Assembly: GCF_010731715.1 (NCBI RefSeq)
Contig: NZ_AP022587.1
Span: 1,736,001 to 1,800,000 of the forward strand
Source of the DNA: Mycobacterium stomatepiae
Lineage (GTDB): Bacteria > Actinomycetota > Actinomycetes > Mycobacteriales > Mycobacteriaceae
Direction of reading: 5' to 3'
DNA: 64,000 nt
Shown here: positions 27,603-37,126 of the stretch, one piece after another
Position numbering within the stretch: the stretch's first letter is position 1
Layout: each line of letters starts with the position of its first letter
Made by a program: the position numbers and the translations under genes
Notes under the pieces: model-generated
Told to the model about the DNA's origin: nothing
Seen by the model: only the letters and a program-made list of their open reading frames with translations
The model's database searches: none

Positions 27603-28697
27603 CTACCCGCCTTCGGCGGCCAACTGTCCACAGGCGGCGCTGATCTCGCGGCCCCGGGTGTCGCGGACCGTGCACGACACACCCTTTGCCCGCACCCGCC
27701 GGACGAACTCGCGCTCGGTGTCCTTGGGGCTGGCGTCCCAGTCGCTGCCCGGCGTCGGGTTGAGCGGAATCAGGTTCACGTGCACCAACGGACCAAGAGC
27801 GCCGTGCAGTCGCTTGCCGAGCAGGTCGGCCCGCCACGGCTGATCGTTGACGTCGCGAATCAGTGCGTACTCGATCGACACCCGCCGGCCGGTCACGTCG
27901 CCGTAGTAGCGAGCGGCATCGAGCGCCTCGCTGATCTTCCAGCGGTTGTTGACCGGGACGAGCGTGTCGCGCAGTTCGTCGTCCGGTGCGTGTAGCGACA
28001 GCGCCAGCGTCACGCCCAGCCGTTCGTCGGCAAGCTTGCGGATCGCCGGGGCCAGGCCGACCGTCGACACCGTCACCGAGCGGGCCGAGATGCCGAAGCC
28101 GTGCGGCGGCGCGTCGGTGATGCGCCGCACCGCGGCCAGCGTCCTGGCGTAGTTGGCCAGCGGCTCCCCCATACCCATGAACACCACGTTCGATAGCCGG
28201 TCACCGAACTCGTCGCGCAGCGCCACCGCGGCGGCGCGCACCTGCTCCAAAATCTCGGCCGTCGATAGGTTGCGGGTCAATCCGCCCTGGCCGGTCGCGC
28301 AGAAGGGACACGCCATGCCACAACCGGCCTGCGACGAGATGCACACGGTGTTGCGCTGCGGATAACGCATCAGGACCGACTCGAAGGTGGTTCCATCGAT
28401 CGCCCGCCACAACGTCTTTCGCGTCTGACCGGCGTCGCAGGTGATTTCGGTGGCGGCGGTGAGCAGGGTCGGGAACATCGTCTGGGCGACCACGTCGCGT
28501 ACGGCCGCCGGCAGGTCGGTCATCTGCCGTGGATCGGCGATCAGCCGGCCGTAGTACTGGTGGGCGAGCTGCTTGGCCCGAAACGCCGGCAGCCCGAGCT
28601 CCGCGACGGCAGCCGCCCGGCCCCCCGCGTCGAGGTCGGCGAGGTGGCGCGGCGGCCTGCCCGCGCGCGGTTCTTCGAACACCAGTTGTTGGACCAT
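27603..28697 (-). CDS. rlmN: 23S rRNA/tRNA A2503/A37 C2-methyltransferase RlmN
   Basis: RlmN (364 aa) is a radical-SAM enzyme methylating adenine C2 in 23S rRNA and some tRNAs. The radical-SAM motif CxxxCxxC sits in [16 protein letters not shown] (~residues 125-140). SAM-binding GMGEPLANY follows, and the methyl-carrier Cys lies near the end ([11 protein letters not shown]); the other active Cys is in SAACGQ. It continues the pyrH-frr-cdsA run, 32 bases after cdsA. Confidence 0.95.
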   Translation of the reverse strand: MVQQLVFEEPRAGRPPRHLADLDAGGRAAAVAELGLPAFRAKQLAHQYYGRLIADPRQMTDLPAAVRDVVAQTMFPTLLTAATEITCDAGQTRKTLWRAIDGTTFESVLMRYPQRNTVCISSQAGCGMACPFCATGQGGLTRNLSTAEILEQVRAAAVALRDEFGDRLSNVVFMGMGEPLANYARTLAAVRRITDAPPHGFGISARSVTVSTVGLAPAIRKLADERLGVTLALSLHAPDDELRDTLVPVNNRWKISEALDAARYYGDVTGRRVSIEYALIRDVNDQPWRADLLGKRLHGALGPLVHVNLIPLNPTPGSDWDASPKDTEREFVRRVRAKGVSCTVRDTRGREISAACGQLAAEGG

Positions 28698-28729
28698 GAC
28701 CTGTCCAGTATCGGTCAGCGGCGGGCAGC

Positions 28730-29653
28730 CTAGGCAACCAAGGTGAGCACGATCCAGGCCGCGACCGCCGAGGGCAGCACGCCGTCGAGCCGGTCCATCA
28801 AGCCGCCGTGGCCGGGCAGCAGCCGCCCCATGTCCTTGATGCCGAGGTCGCGCTTGACCTGGGATTCGACCAGGTCACCGAGCGTGCAGCTGAGCACCAG
28901 GACGAGGCCCAGCAGCGCACCGATCCATACCGGTTTGCCGGCGAGCAGGGTGGCGGCCAGGATCGCCGCGGTGATCCCGCACACCAGTGAGCCGACGAAT
29001 CCCTCCCAGGACTTCTTCGGGCTGATCGCCGGGACCATCGGATGTTTGCCGAAGAGCGCTCCCACGGCATATCCACCGGTGTCGGACGCAACGACGGTGA
29101 GCATCAGGCAGAACACCCGTCCCGCGCCGTCGTGGGGATAGACGAGCAAGACGCCGAAGGAGGCGAACAGCGGGACCCAGGCGGCCAGGAAGACGGTGGC
29201 CGATGCGTCGCGCAGGTAGTTCGACGACGAGCCGGCAGCGGAATCACTGCGGCTGGGATCCGGCATGAACAGTCGCCAGACATTGCAGGCCACGACCGTG
29301 GCGCCGAAGCCGGCCAACGCGCCGGCGGCGTGGAATGGCCAGGTCAGCCAGACGGTGACCTGGCCACCGATCAGCAGCGGGATGACCGCAATGACGTAGC
29401 CGGCCTCGCGCAGCCGTCGCACCACCTCGTGGCTGGCCACGAGAATCGCGATGGCGACGATCAGCACCCAGAACCGTGGAGCGAATACCAGCGTGGCGAC
29501 CAGCAGCCCGCCGATCGCGGCGCCTACCGCGATCGCGGCAGGCAGGTCGCGTCCGGCCCGCGATGTCTTCTTAGCGGGTTTCTGCAGGGTGTTTTCGGCC
29601 CCCCGCGCGGACTCGTCTGGCGGGGTGCCTGGACCGGCATCGAAGGTTGACAA
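28730..29653 (-). CDS. cdsA: phosphatidate cytidylyltransferase CdsA
   Basis: CdsA (307 aa) makes CDP-diacylglycerol, precursor of PI, PG, cardiolipin and PE. A polar N-terminus of ~35 residues is followed by about eight hydrophobic segments. The family signature [20 protein letters not shown]... is present, followed by [17 protein letters not shown] 29653 is the likely start; no better ATG is seen. It is the next gene after frr on the same strand. Confidence 0.94.
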   Translation of the reverse strand: MSTFDAGPGTPPDESARGAENTLQKPAKKTSRAGRDLPAAIAVGAAIGGLLVATLVFAPRFWVLIVAIAILVASHEVVRRLREAGYVIAVIPLLIGGQVTVWLTWPFHAAGALAGFGATVVACNVWRLFMPDPSRSDSAAGSSSNYLRDASATVFLAAWVPLFASFGVLLVYPHDGAGRVFCLMLTVVASDTGGYAVGALFGKHPMVPAISPKKSWEGFVGSLVCGITAAILAATLLAGKPVWIGALLGLVLVLSCTLGDLVESQVKRDLGIKDMGRLLPGHGGLMDRLDGVLPSAVAAWIVLTLVA

Positions 29654-29675
29654 TGTCTGGGTTGCTGAGCGGCCC

Positions 29676-30233
29676 CTAGACCTCCAGCAGCTCGCCTTCC
29701 TTGTGCTTGACCAGCTCGTCGATCTGGTTGACGTACTGCTGGGTGGTTTTGTCCAGGTCCTTTTCGGCGCGGCCGACCTCGTCCTCGCCGGCCTCCCCGT
29801 CCTTGCGAATCCGGTGCAGTTCCTCCATCGACTTGCGCCGGATGTTGCGCACCGAGACCTTCGCGTCCTCGCCCTTGCCCTTGGCCTGCTTGACCAGCTC
29901 GCGGCGGCGTTCCTCGGTCAGCTGCGGTACCGCCACCCGGATCAGGGTGCCGTCGTTGCTGGGATTCACCCCGAGGTCGGAGTTGCGGATCGCCGTCTCG
30001 ATCGCGTGCAGCTGGCTGGCCTCGTACGGCTTGATGACGACCAGCCGGGCCTCCGGAACGTTGATGCTGGCCAGCTGGGTGATCGGGGTGGTGGTTCCGT
30101 AGTAGTCGATGACGATCCGGGAGAACATGCCCGGGTTGGCGCGGCCGGTCCGGATGGTCGACAAGTCGTCACGGGCCACGGATACGGCCTTTTCCATCTT
30201 CTCTTCGGCGTCGAAGAGAGCCTCATCAATCAT
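29676..30233 (-). CDS. frr: ribosome recycling factor
   Basis: RRF (185 aa, standard length) splits post-termination ribosomes with EF-G. The sequence [20 protein letters not shown] leads into the conserved [12 protein letters not shown] and the long three-helix bundle ([16 protein letters not shown], then [16 protein letters not shown]). It lies 12 bases downstream of pyrH, with a good ribosome site GAGGGGAAG. Confidence 0.97.
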   Translation of the reverse strand: MIDEALFDAEEKMEKAVSVARDDLSTIRTGRANPGMFSRIVIDYYGTTTPITQLASINVPEARLVVIKPYEASQLHAIETAIRNSDLGVNPSNDGTLIRVAVPQLTEERRRELVKQAKGKGEDAKVSVRNIRRKSMEELHRIRKDGEAGEDEVGRAEKDLDKTTQQYVNQIDELVKHKEGELLEV

Positions 30234-30245
30234 CGCGTCTTCCCC

Positions 30246-31031
30246 TCAAGTGGTAACCAGCGTTCCGATCTTCTCACCAGCGACCGCCCGAGCGATATTG
30301 CCGTTAGTCAGCAGGTTGAACACCAAGATCGGCATCCCATTGTCCATACACAGGCTGAACGCGGTGGCATCGGCTACCCGCAGCCCGCGGTCGATGACCT
30401 CCCGATGGCTGATGGCGGTGAGCAACTCGGCCTCGGGATTCACCCGCGGGTCCTCGGTGAACACCCCGTCGACGGCCTTGGCCATCAGCACCACGTCGGC
30501 GCCGATCTCCAGGGCGCGCTGCGCGGCCGTGGTGTCGGTGGAGAAGTACGGCAGCCCCATACCGGCGCCGAAGATCACGACGCGGCCCTTCTCCAGGTGG
30601 CAGACGGCGCGCAACGGGATGTAGGGCTCGGCCACCTGACCCATCGTGATGGCGGTCTGGACGCGGGTGTCGATGCCTTCCTTCTGCAGAAAGTCCTGCA
30701 GCGCAAGGCTATTCATCACGGTGCCGAGCATGCCCATGTAGTCCGACCGGGTGCGCTCCATGCCGCGTTGCTGAAGTTGTGCACCGCGGAAGAAGTTGCC
30801 GCCGCCGATCACGACGGCCACCTGCACGCCGTCGCGGACCACCTCGGCGATCTGGCGGGCCACCTGCGCCACGACATCGGGATCCAGCCCGACCTGGCCG
30901 CCGCCGAACATCTCGCCGCCGAGCTTGAGCAACACTCGCGAGTACTTGGCGCGCGGCTGGCCGGAGGGTTGTCCGTGGTCGGGTGAAGAGGTCGGCACGC
31001 CGTTGGTGCTGGTGGGCTCGGGCTGCGTCAT
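30246..31031 (-). CDS. pyrH: UMP kinase
   Basis: PyrH (261 aa from ATG 31031) phosphorylates UMP to UDP and is hexameric and allosteric. The amino-acid-kinase fold shows [25 protein letters not shown] and [17 protein letters not shown], with GTLVTT at the C-terminus. ATG 31031 has GAGGAG upstream and gives the length recalled for the M. tuberculosis protein; the longer frame from 31073 has no site. It heads the pyrH-frr-cdsA-rlmN group. Confidence 0.96.
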   Translation of the reverse strand: MTQPEPTSTNGVPTSSPDHGQPSGQPRAKYSRVLLKLGGEMFGGGQVGLDPDVVAQVARQIAEVVRDGVQVAVVIGGGNFFRGAQLQQRGMERTRSDYMGMLGTVMNSLALQDFLQKEGIDTRVQTAITMGQVAEPYIPLRAVCHLEKGRVVIFGAGMGLPYFSTDTTAAQRALEIGADVVLMAKAVDGVFTEDPRVNPEAELLTAISHREVIDRGLRVADATAFSLCMDNGMPILVFNLLTNGNIARAVAGEKIGTLVTT

Positions 31032-31082
31032 CAGACTCCTCGCATGACAGTGCCATCCCAGGCTCGGTGGCACAGGGACCCG

Positions 31083-31404
31083 ACCCGGAACGGCAATTCA
31101 TATCCTGCCCCATCGCAGCACAATCTGGCGCCAGCGGGGTGGATTATTTGCGCGGCTGGCGGGCCGGGTCGTTACCGGAAGCCGTCTGCGCAGGTCACAG
31201 ACGGATGGGGCGCCGTCACGACTTTGCTTCCGGCATCGGATGTTTGAGGTCCCGACGGCCTGGGAATCCGCATGAACGCGGCGGGGAGATCGTGGTCTTG
31301 AGAAGCAGGGCCGGAATACGCCGCGCCACGAAATCGATCGTTAGCCGATCGTACGAGCGCGTCAGTCGCTCGCCTCTCGTACGCCACTGAGGAGGAGTTA
31401 GTTC
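31083..31404. other. leader region of the CsbD-like gene and divergent pyrH promoter region
   Basis: This ~320-base gap contains no gene. It must hold the pyrH promoter on the minus strand and that of the CsbD-like gene on the plus strand. A stem-loop, GTACGAG (31351-31357) with CTCGTAC (31376-31382), lies just upstream of the ribosome site GGAGGAG at 31391-31397, close enough to influence translation. Confidence 0.45.
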
Positions 31405-31644
31405 ATGGCGGACAAGGAAAACTCTGGACCCGCGGAAGCCGTCAAGGGCGTTGTCGAAGACGCCAAGGGCAAGGTCAAGGAAGCTGCCGGCGCGCTCGCC
31501 GGTCGCGACGACCTCACCCGTGAGGGCCAAGCTCAGCAGGACAAGGCGGAAGCCCAGCGCGACGCGGCCAAGAAGGAAGCCGAAGCCGAGGCCGCCCGCG
31601 GCGCCGCGACGGTAGCCGAGGAACGGCAGAAGGCCAACCAATAG
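31405..31644 (+). CDS. CsbD-like stress protein (microaggregate-binding-protein type)
   Basis: A 79-residue highly charged, Ala/Glu/Lys-rich helical protein without hydrophobic core: EAVKGVVEDAKGKVKEAAGALAGRDDL matches the CsbD fold, then a coiled-coil-like tail. CsbD proteins are general-stress proteins of unknown activity; a mycobacterial member was described as MBP-1. The ribosome site GGAGGAG is strong. A perfect hairpin terminator follows. Confidence 0.85.
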   Translation: MADKENSGPAEAVKGVVEDAKGKVKEAAGALAGRDDLTREGQAQQDKAEAQRDAAKKEAEAEAARGAATVAEERQKANQ

Positions 31645-31658
31645 CTTGATTCCAAGAT

Positions 31659-31688
31659 GGGTCCGGCCCGAATTGACGGGCCGGACCC
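31659..31688 (+). terminator. strong hairpin terminator after the CsbD-like gene
   Basis: GGGTCCGGCCCG (31659-31670), a 6-base loop AATTGA, and the exact complement CGGGCCGGACCC (31677-31688) make a perfect 12-bp stem 14 bases after the stop. It lacks a U-tract, as usual in mycobacteria. Confidence 0.75.
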
Positions 31689-31865
31689 GTCGATATTTCC
31701 GGGCCGTTTTCAAGCCCACCCACTTCGGCGGGCATTAGCCCGAACGTGAGCAACAAAGAAGGCATAGTTAACTCCTGAATGGGGTACTCAGCGCTGCGCT
31801 AGCGGACATCTCCCTGAGGTGCCGAAGCGGTCGGGGGCGGCGACAGACCCTCATGAGGTTTGGAG

Positions 31866-32591
31866 ATGTCTTTGGACGTGCTACTGCTTTCCAATGCCGA
31901 CGATTTCGCATCGGCGTTGCCCACCTTGCAGACGTTGACGCAAACCATTCGCCGGGCCCCACTCTCCGAAGACCTCGACGCACATCATGACAGTGCTGAC
32001 GTGGCCATCATCGACGCGCGCACCGATCTGGCGGCGGCCCGCAGCGTGTGCCGCGGCCTGACGGCCAATGTGCCGGGCATCGCGGTCGTGGCTGTCGTCG
32101 CCCCGGCGCACTTCGCGTCGGTGGACGTCGACTGGCGCCTCGACGACGTGATGCTGCCCGCCACCGGCGCCGACGAGCTGGAGGCGCGGTTGCGCCTGGC
32201 AATCAAACGACGTCGCAGCGCGGTGGACGGCTGCCTGAAGTTCGGTGACCTCGTCCTGCACCCCTCGAGCTTCGCCGCGTCACTGTCCGGCAAGGATCTC
32301 AGCCTGACGGTCACCGAGTTCAGATTGTTGAATTTCCTTGTGCAACATGCCGGTCGGGCCTTCAGCCGCACCCGTCTGATGCACGAGGTATGGGGATACG
32401 ACTCCAACGGACGGGTCCGTACCGTCGACGTTCATGTGCGTCGGCTGCGCGCAAAGCTAGGCAGCGAACACGAATCGATGGTCGACACCGTGCGCGGTGT
32501 CGGCTACATGGCGGTGACGCCGCCCTATCCGCAGTGGATCGCCAACGAGACCACGCCGAGCCCCGACCTCAACGGCCGCGGACACCGCTGA
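31866..32591 (+). CDS. orphan OmpR/PhoB-type regulator, GlnR-like (Rv2884 orthologue)
   Basis: A 241-residue DNA-binding protein: an N-terminal receiver-like domain (VLLLSNADDFASALPTL, then VAIIDARTDLAAARSVCRGL and WRLDDVMLPATGADELEARL) and a C-terminal winged helix (LSLTVTEFRLLNFLVQHAGRAFSR... RTVDVHVRRLRAKLG). The receiver closely follows GlnR, the orphan nitrogen regulator, including DARTDLAAAR. No sensor kinase is near. It may not be phosphorylated in the ordinary way. ATG 31866 follows GAGG and TTTGGAG. Confidence 0.85.
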   Translation: MSLDVLLLSNADDFASALPTLQTLTQTIRRAPLSEDLDAHHDSADVAIIDARTDLAAARSVCRGLTANVPGIAVVAVVAPAHFASVDVDWRLDDVMLPATGADELEARLRLAIKRRRSAVDGCLKFGDLVLHPSSFAASLSGKDLSLTVTEFRLLNFLVQHAGRAFSRTRLMHEVWGYDSNGRVRTVDVHVRRLRAKLGSEHESMVDTVRGVGYMAVTPPYPQWIANETTPSPDLNGRGHR

Positions 32592-32621
32592 ATCGCAGCG
32601 TTGTTCAACTACTTTCGATTG

Positions 32622-33557
32622 TCACGCGAAGACCGGTAGCGCACGCATGCGTGCCAGCGCATCCATTCCCTGCTGAATGCCGTCTTGGACCTCCCGGTAC
32701 TTTTCGTCGACGTAGTCGTCGTCCTCGGCGCGTGCGGGATCGTGGTCCAGCTCGACCGCCGGCAGGAACCGCGTCCTGATCTTGGCGGGCAACGGCAGCT
32801 GCGGAAGCGCGGCCGGCGCGATGCCCCACGGCAGTGAGATCGCCAGCGGAAAGACCTTGAGCCGCAGCAGCCGGTCGAGACGCAGTGCCTTCGACAGACG
32901 ATCACCGCGGATCAACACCGGCATCGCGTCCGCACCGCCGACGGTCGCGATCGGCACAATCGGCACGCCGGCTCGAATCGCCATCTTCACGAAGCCTTTG
33001 CGCCCCGCGAGGTTGGCCTGATCGCGCTCGATCCAGGGGCGCAGCGAATCCACTTCTCCGCCAGGCCATAGCGCGACGTCTCGTCCCTCGGCGAGCGCCG
33101 TGGCGATGGCGTCCGGAGCTGCCGGAAGCACACCCATCGATCGGAAATAGCGGCCGAAAAGTGGGATCGCCATCAACGCATCGTGAGCGGTGCCGTGCAA
33201 GGTGCGTTCCGGGCCGAAGTGCCGCCACCATTGCAGACCGACAGTCCAGGCATCCCAGACGAACGGGGCGCCGGAGTGAATCCCGACCAACAGCGCCGGG
33301 GGCTCGGGGATGTTCTCCCAGCCGTCGATCTCCATCCGAAACCAATAGTCGACCAACAGATTCCAAGCGAACTTCTGGCGTTGCAGGGCGGTCTCGTCCT
33401 GGCCGCTGAGATCCCATTGGGCGGCACGCTGCGCCACCCAGCCGGTCAATCCACCACGGTGCTCGTCGCGCTTTTCTTCCATCGTCGCGCGGGCCTGTTC
33501 GGCATGCTGTTGGGCTTGTTCGCGCACCGCGGCCGGCCTGTGATCTGTGTTACCCAT
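32622..33557 (-). CDS. lysophospholipid acyltransferase-like (PlsC/LPLAT family) protein
   Basis: A 311-residue probable O-acyltransferase acting at the membrane face. The N-terminus is a charged helix (REQAQQHAEQARATMEEKRDEHR). The LPLAT core begins ENIPEPPALLVGIHSGAPFVWDAW (active His region, though the usual HxxxxD is spaced HSGAPFVWD), followed by FRSMGVLPAAP, LWPGGEVDSLRPW and VPIVPIATVGG. Substrate not predictable; glycerolipid or trehalose/mannoside acylation are options. It is convergent with the GlnR-like regulator. Confidence 0.8.
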   Translation of the reverse strand: MGNTDHRPAAVREQAQQHAEQARATMEEKRDEHRGGLTGWVAQRAAQWDLSGQDETALQRQKFAWNLLVDYWFRMEIDGWENIPEPPALLVGIHSGAPFVWDAWTVGLQWWRHFGPERTLHGTAHDALMAIPLFGRYFRSMGVLPAAPDAIATALAEGRDVALWPGGEVDSLRPWIERDQANLAGRKGFVKMAIRAGVPIVPIATVGGADAMPVLIRGDRLSKALRLDRLLRLKVFPLAISLPWGIAPAALPQLPLPAKIRTRFLPAVELDHDPARAEDDDYVDEKYREVQDGIQQGMDALARMRALPVFA

Positions 33558-33700
33558 TCCTGCCGGGTACCCCGTTGAGCGGCGGTCAATTCAGCGGATT
33601 GTCGGGCGAAAACGCTTGGCAAGTCGACTATTACGCAGACCTCACCGCGCCACGATGGGTGGCGCGGGGAGGGTGTGCGGCAACTAGGCCTTGGTCAGGC

Positions 33701-34270
33701 TTAGGTGTTCGCGCGCGCGTTGGGAGCAGGGCTCGGTAACGCACCTGGCGCCGGGCTGGTGTTCGGTGCCATACCCGGCTCCGAACCACCCTGCATGTTC
33801 GACGTCCAGATCAGGATGTCTTGCGTGCCCTCGTTGTAGACCACGCCGTTTGGCGGCGCGCCGGTCACGTCGAAGTACAGCGTGCCGGTCGACTCGCTGC
33901 CCTGCGGGATCGGCGCCGGGTTGAGGCTGCCCGGAGCGCCCACCTTGTCGATCACCCGGTAGTTCTGGCCGTTGGGTCCGCGGGCGATGAAGTCGTTCAC
34001 CATCGGGGTGACCACCCCGCCGTCCGACCGTGCGGTGACGTCAGCCTGGTAGAGCGTGCCCTTCGGGGTATCGCCCGGGATGGTCACGTTGCTCGGCTGC
34101 AAATTGCTCACCGTGTAGTCGGTGACCAGCGGTCCCGCGATGAGCTGCTGGCTGGTGCCGAAGCCCTGGATGTTGGGCGCTGCGGCCGCCGTCGCCGCAC
34201 TAAACGCGCTGACAGCAGCAATACCGGCGGCTCCGATGACCGTTTTCATAGCAGTAGAAGTGAACTTCAT
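33701..34270 (-). CDS. MPT63-like secreted protein (DUF1942), copy 1
   Basis: A 189-residue secreted protein: signal peptide of ~31 residues ending AAAA, then the immunoglobulin-like MPT63 fold (VTDYTVSNLQPSNVTIPGDTP, ADVTARSDGGVVTPMVNDF, STGTLYFDVTGAPPNGVVYN, DILIWTSN). Unlike copy 2 it has a Pro-rich C-terminal tail of ~30 residues. MPT63 is a major secreted mycobacterial antigen of unknown function. It lies 297 bases downstream of copy 2 on the same strand. Confidence 0.85.
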   Translation of the reverse strand: MKFTSTAMKTVIGAAGIAAVSAFSAATAAAAPNIQGFGTSQQLIAGPLVTDYTVSNLQPSNVTIPGDTPKGTLYQADVTARSDGGVVTPMVNDFIARGPNGQNYRVIDKVGAPGSLNPAPIPQGSESTGTLYFDVTGAPPNGVVYNEGTQDILIWTSNMQGGSEPGMAPNTSPAPGALPSPAPNARANT

Positions 34271-34567
34271 TGCTAATTACCTCTCAGTTCCGTCGTTTCA
34301 TTGTTTCCCCGCGATGATTTCCCTCCGGCACGGATTATCATCGCACCATTTCCGCATAACCAATACGCCACGAGGCCAAACATCGGAGCGTTGAGCTGCG
34401 ACAACAGCAGACCACGTGATCGCAACCGGTTCGCCACAGAACGCGCACACACCTCAAGCGTCAAATTCAGCCTCAAATGCCACAGCGGAGCCCTGTAGCA
34501 CAAATAGAAATTCCCCGGGGTAAATAGCGCGGGGAACTTCGTGGCGAATTCGCTGATCGCCGGGGGT
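34271..34567. other. 297-base gap between the MPT63-like genes
   Basis: The stretch is AT-richer than its surroundings (for example 34300-34360) and presumably contains the promoter of copy 1. A short minus-strand frame (34273-34503) has no convincing features. No clear repeat or hairpin. Confidence 0.35.
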
Positions 34568-35041
34568 CTACACGTGGCGCGTCCAGACCAGGAAATCGTC
34601 TTCGCGGTCGGTGTACACCACGCCGATCGGCTGCTGGCCGGTCACGTCGAAGTACAACTCTCCGGTCCTCTGTAGGCCTTGATCCATCGGGCTGGGGTCA
34701 AGACCGCCCGGGACCGGTCCTTGGTTCACGACCGGATAGACGGTGCCGTTGAACGCTCTCGCCGCGAAACGAGAAATCTGCGGCTGGACCGTTCCGGCGT
34801 CCGATTTCGCCGTTACGTCGGCCTGGTAGAGCCGCCCGGCGGGCTGGAATCCCGGGATCGTCACGTCGCTGGGCCGCAGGTTGCTCACCGTGTAGTCGGT
34901 GATCAGCGGGCCGTCGACTGCCTGTTCGGTAGCCCCAAAGCTCTGCACGTTGGCCGGCGCGGGCCCGGCCGTCAGGATGCTCGCCCCGGCGATTCCCGCG
35001 GCGCCAAGAGCCGCTCTCAGTGTCCTCGTGGTGAATGTCAT
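34568..35041 (-). CDS. MPT63-like secreted protein (DUF1942), copy 2
   Basis: A 157-residue paralogue of copy 1: signal peptide of ~30 residues ending GPAPANVQ, then the same landmarks (LITDYTVSNLRPSDVTIPGFQP, ADVTAKSDAGTVQPQISRF, RTGELYFDVTGQQPIGVVYT, FLVWTRHV). Its length matches MPT63 itself. The two copies share order and most motif residues and clearly arose by tandem duplication, but they have diverged in sequence. Secreted by the Sec route judging from the signal. Confidence 0.86.
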   Translation of the reverse strand: MTFTTRTLRAALGAAGIAGASILTAGPAPANVQSFGATEQAVDGPLITDYTVSNLRPSDVTIPGFQPAGRLYQADVTAKSDAGTVQPQISRFAARAFNGTVYPVVNQGPVPGGLDPSPMDQGLQRTGELYFDVTGQQPIGVVYTDREDDFLVWTRHV

Positions 35042-35226
35042 TGTGGCCCCCCATCTCTGGTGCGTGTCCTGTCTACGCCGATACCCGTGGGGGTCCGAGG
35101 GTCAAACGGGGGGCTCGCCGAATTGAGGCGACGTTCAAGCGCCGTGCGCGCCGGTGTTACTTGATATTCGCCGCGACGTAATGACATCGCGTTGGGCGGT
35201 GCCTGCGTCGCACCGACGCGCAAATA

Positions 35227-35243
35227 TGTCAAGATCGCTGACA
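35227..35243. promoter_or_regulatory. candidate MarR operator at the start of the regulator gene
   Basis: TGTCA (35227-35231) and TGACA (35239-35243) form an inverted repeat with a 7-base spacer that runs into the ATG of the MarR gene. The size and place fit autorepression by a MarR dimer. Confidence 0.4.
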
Positions 35244-35662
35244 TGGTTGCGACCGAAGATGCTCCGCTGGGTTACCTGCTCTACCGGGTGGCGGCCGTGC
35301 TGCGACCCGAAGTTGCGGCCGTGTTGAGCCCGCTCGGCCTGACGCTTCCCGAATTCGTTTGTCTGAGAATACTTTCGATGTCGCCGGGGCTATCCAGCGC
35401 CGAGCTGTCGCGCAGCACCAACGTCACACCGCAGGCGATGAACACGGTGCTGCGCGGGCTGGAAGAGGGTGGGGCGGTGGAACGGCCGGCGTCGGTGTCC
35501 TCCGGGCGTGCGCTGCCGGCCACCCTGACCGGTCAGGGGCGCGCGCTGCTGAAACGTGCGGAGGCCGCGGTTCGGGGCGCCGACGACCGCATTTTGGGCA
35601 AGCTGACCGCGACGCAGCAGCGCGAGTTCAAGCGCATGCTGGAAAAGCTCGGGTCCGACTGA
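35243..35662 (+). CDS. MarR-family repressor (Rv2887 orthologue)
   Basis: A 139-residue winged-helix repressor: LGYLLYRVAAVLRPEVAAVL, the recognition helix area LSSAELSRSTNVTPQAMNTVLRGLEE, the wing PASVSSGRALPATLT, and the C-terminal LTATQQREFKRMLEKLGSD, which matches my memory of Rv2887 almost exactly. In M. tuberculosis Rv2887 represses drug-modifying and efflux functions. ATG 35243 gives the same length. A probable operator overlaps the start. Confidence 0.9.
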   Translation: MVATEDAPLGYLLYRVAAVLRPEVAAVLSPLGLTLPEFVCLRILSMSPGLSSAELSRSTNVTPQAMNTVLRGLEEGGAVERPASVSSGRALPATLTGQGRALLKRAEAAVRGADDRILGKLTATQQREFKRMLEKLGSD

Positions 35663-35668
35663 CCCCGG

Positions 35669-37087
35669 TTAGCCCGCCGCCTGGATGCGCGCCCACGGCC
35701 GCGCCTCTTCGAGCTCGTAGGCCAGTTCCAGCAGCAGCGCGTCCTGCCCCAGGTCCGCGGCGAGCATCATGCCGACCGGCATCCCCTCCGCCGACTGCGC
35801 CATCGGCAACGAAATCGCCGGGTCACCGGTGACATTCTGCAGCGGTGTGAATGCCACCCAGTCGATCAGGCGATCCATGACCTGCTGGTATTCGGTGGGC
35901 GCGAGGTGGCCGACGCGCGGCGTCAGGTCGGCGAGCGTCGGCGTGAGCAGCGCGTCATAGGTCTGGTAGAACTCGGCGCTGAACCGCCGCATTCTGCGCA
36001 GCCGCAGGATCGCCCCCGGCAGCCGATGCAGGTTGCGGGCGGTGTGCCGCTCCAGGCCGAGTGTCAGGGCGTCCAGCCGGGTCCGGTCGAACGTGTCGCC
36101 GAACACGCGCTTCCCGGTGCGCACCTGCATCAGCGCGAGAAATCCCCAGTACAAAACGAAGTCGTCGACGAAGCTGTCCGGCACCGGTTGGTGATCGATG
36201 TGTTCGACACGGTGTCCCAGCTCTTCGAGCACCCCGGCGGTCTTGAGGGTCAGCTCCCGCAATTCCGGGCCACACTCGCGCAGCACCGAACGCGTGGCCA
36301 CCGCGATGCGCAACCGCTGGCGACCGGGCCCGGTGACGTCTCCGACCGGCGCCAGCTTGGCATTACGCCAGATGCGTTCGGCTTCCCGGTAGAAGGCCGC
36401 GGTGTCGCGCACGGAGCGGGTCAGCACGCCGTTGGCGACGATGCCCACCGGCATCCGGCGCAGCTCCGCGTCAAGCGGTAACCTGCCGCGCGACGGCTTG
36501 AGACCGACAATCCCGTTGCAGGCGGCCGGGATTCGGATCGAGCCGCCGCCGTCATTGGCGTGTGCGATCGGCACCACCCCGGCAGCGACGAACGCGCCCG
36601 ATCCCGACGACGAGGCCCCGGCGGTGTACTCGGTGTCCCACGGGTTGCGTACCGGCCCGAGACGGGGATGCTCGGCGGCTGCGCTGAACCCGAATTCCGA
36701 CATCTGGGTTTTGCCCAGCGGCGTCGGTCCGGTGGCCAGATACACCCGGGTAAACTCGCCATCGGCAACTGCGTTGCGCGGCGCCCACGCATCGGCACCC
36801 CGCATCGTCGGCTGGCTGGCGACGTCGACGTTGTCCTTGAGGAACGTCGGGACGCCTTCGAAAAACTGGGCAGAACCGCTCGACGGCGGGGCCGACGCGG
36901 CTTTGCGAGCCTGCTCAAATGCCTTGTACGCCAAGCCGTTCAGGGCAGGGTTGACGGCCTCGGTGCGAGCGATCGCCGCATCGACGGCCTCAACTCTGTC
37001 GACCCAGCCGGCCCGGATGGCATCGCTGAGCCCGACAGCGTCGAGATCACCGAGGGCATCGTCACCGAAAGCGTGCACACGTCGCAT
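35669..37087 (-). CDS. amiC: amidase AmiC (Rv2888c orthologue)
   Basis: A 472-residue amidase-signature hydrolase. The catalytic triad regions are visible: Lys in PTFLKDNVD (~80), cis-Ser and Ser in YTAGASSSGSGAFVAAGVVPIAHANDGGGSIRIPA region (the GSG...GGS stretch, ~150-180). It hydrolyses an amide to a carboxylate; in M. tuberculosis AmiC activates some amide prodrugs. It is convergent with the MarR gene (6-base gap) and lies downstream of tsf on the same strand, beyond two hairpins. Confidence 0.9.
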   Translation of the reverse strand: MRRVHAFGDDALGDLDAVGLSDAIRAGWVDRVEAVDAAIARTEAVNPALNGLAYKAFEQARKAASAPPSSGSAQFFEGVPTFLKDNVDVASQPTMRGADAWAPRNAVADGEFTRVYLATGPTPLGKTQMSEFGFSAAAEHPRLGPVRNPWDTEYTAGASSSGSGAFVAAGVVPIAHANDGGGSIRIPAACNGIVGLKPSRGRLPLDAELRRMPVGIVANGVLTRSVRDTAAFYREAERIWRNAKLAPVGDVTGPGRQRLRIAVATRSVLRECGPELRELTLKTAGVLEELGHRVEHIDHQPVPDSFVDDFVLYWGFLALMQVRTGKRVFGDTFDRTRLDALTLGLERHTARNLHRLPGAILRLRRMRRFSAEFYQTYDALLTPTLADLTPRVGHLAPTEYQQVMDRLIDWVAFTPLQNVTGDPAISLPMAQSAEGMPVGMMLAADLGQDALLLELAYELEEARPWARIQAAG

Positions 37088-37126
37088 AGTTATTGACGCT
37101 AGCCGCTGACGTTTACTGCTCGGCGC

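Noticed and set aside
34273..34503. 76-aa minus-strand ORF between MPT63-like genes
   Set aside because: No family resemblance; the region more likely holds the promoter of the downstream gene.
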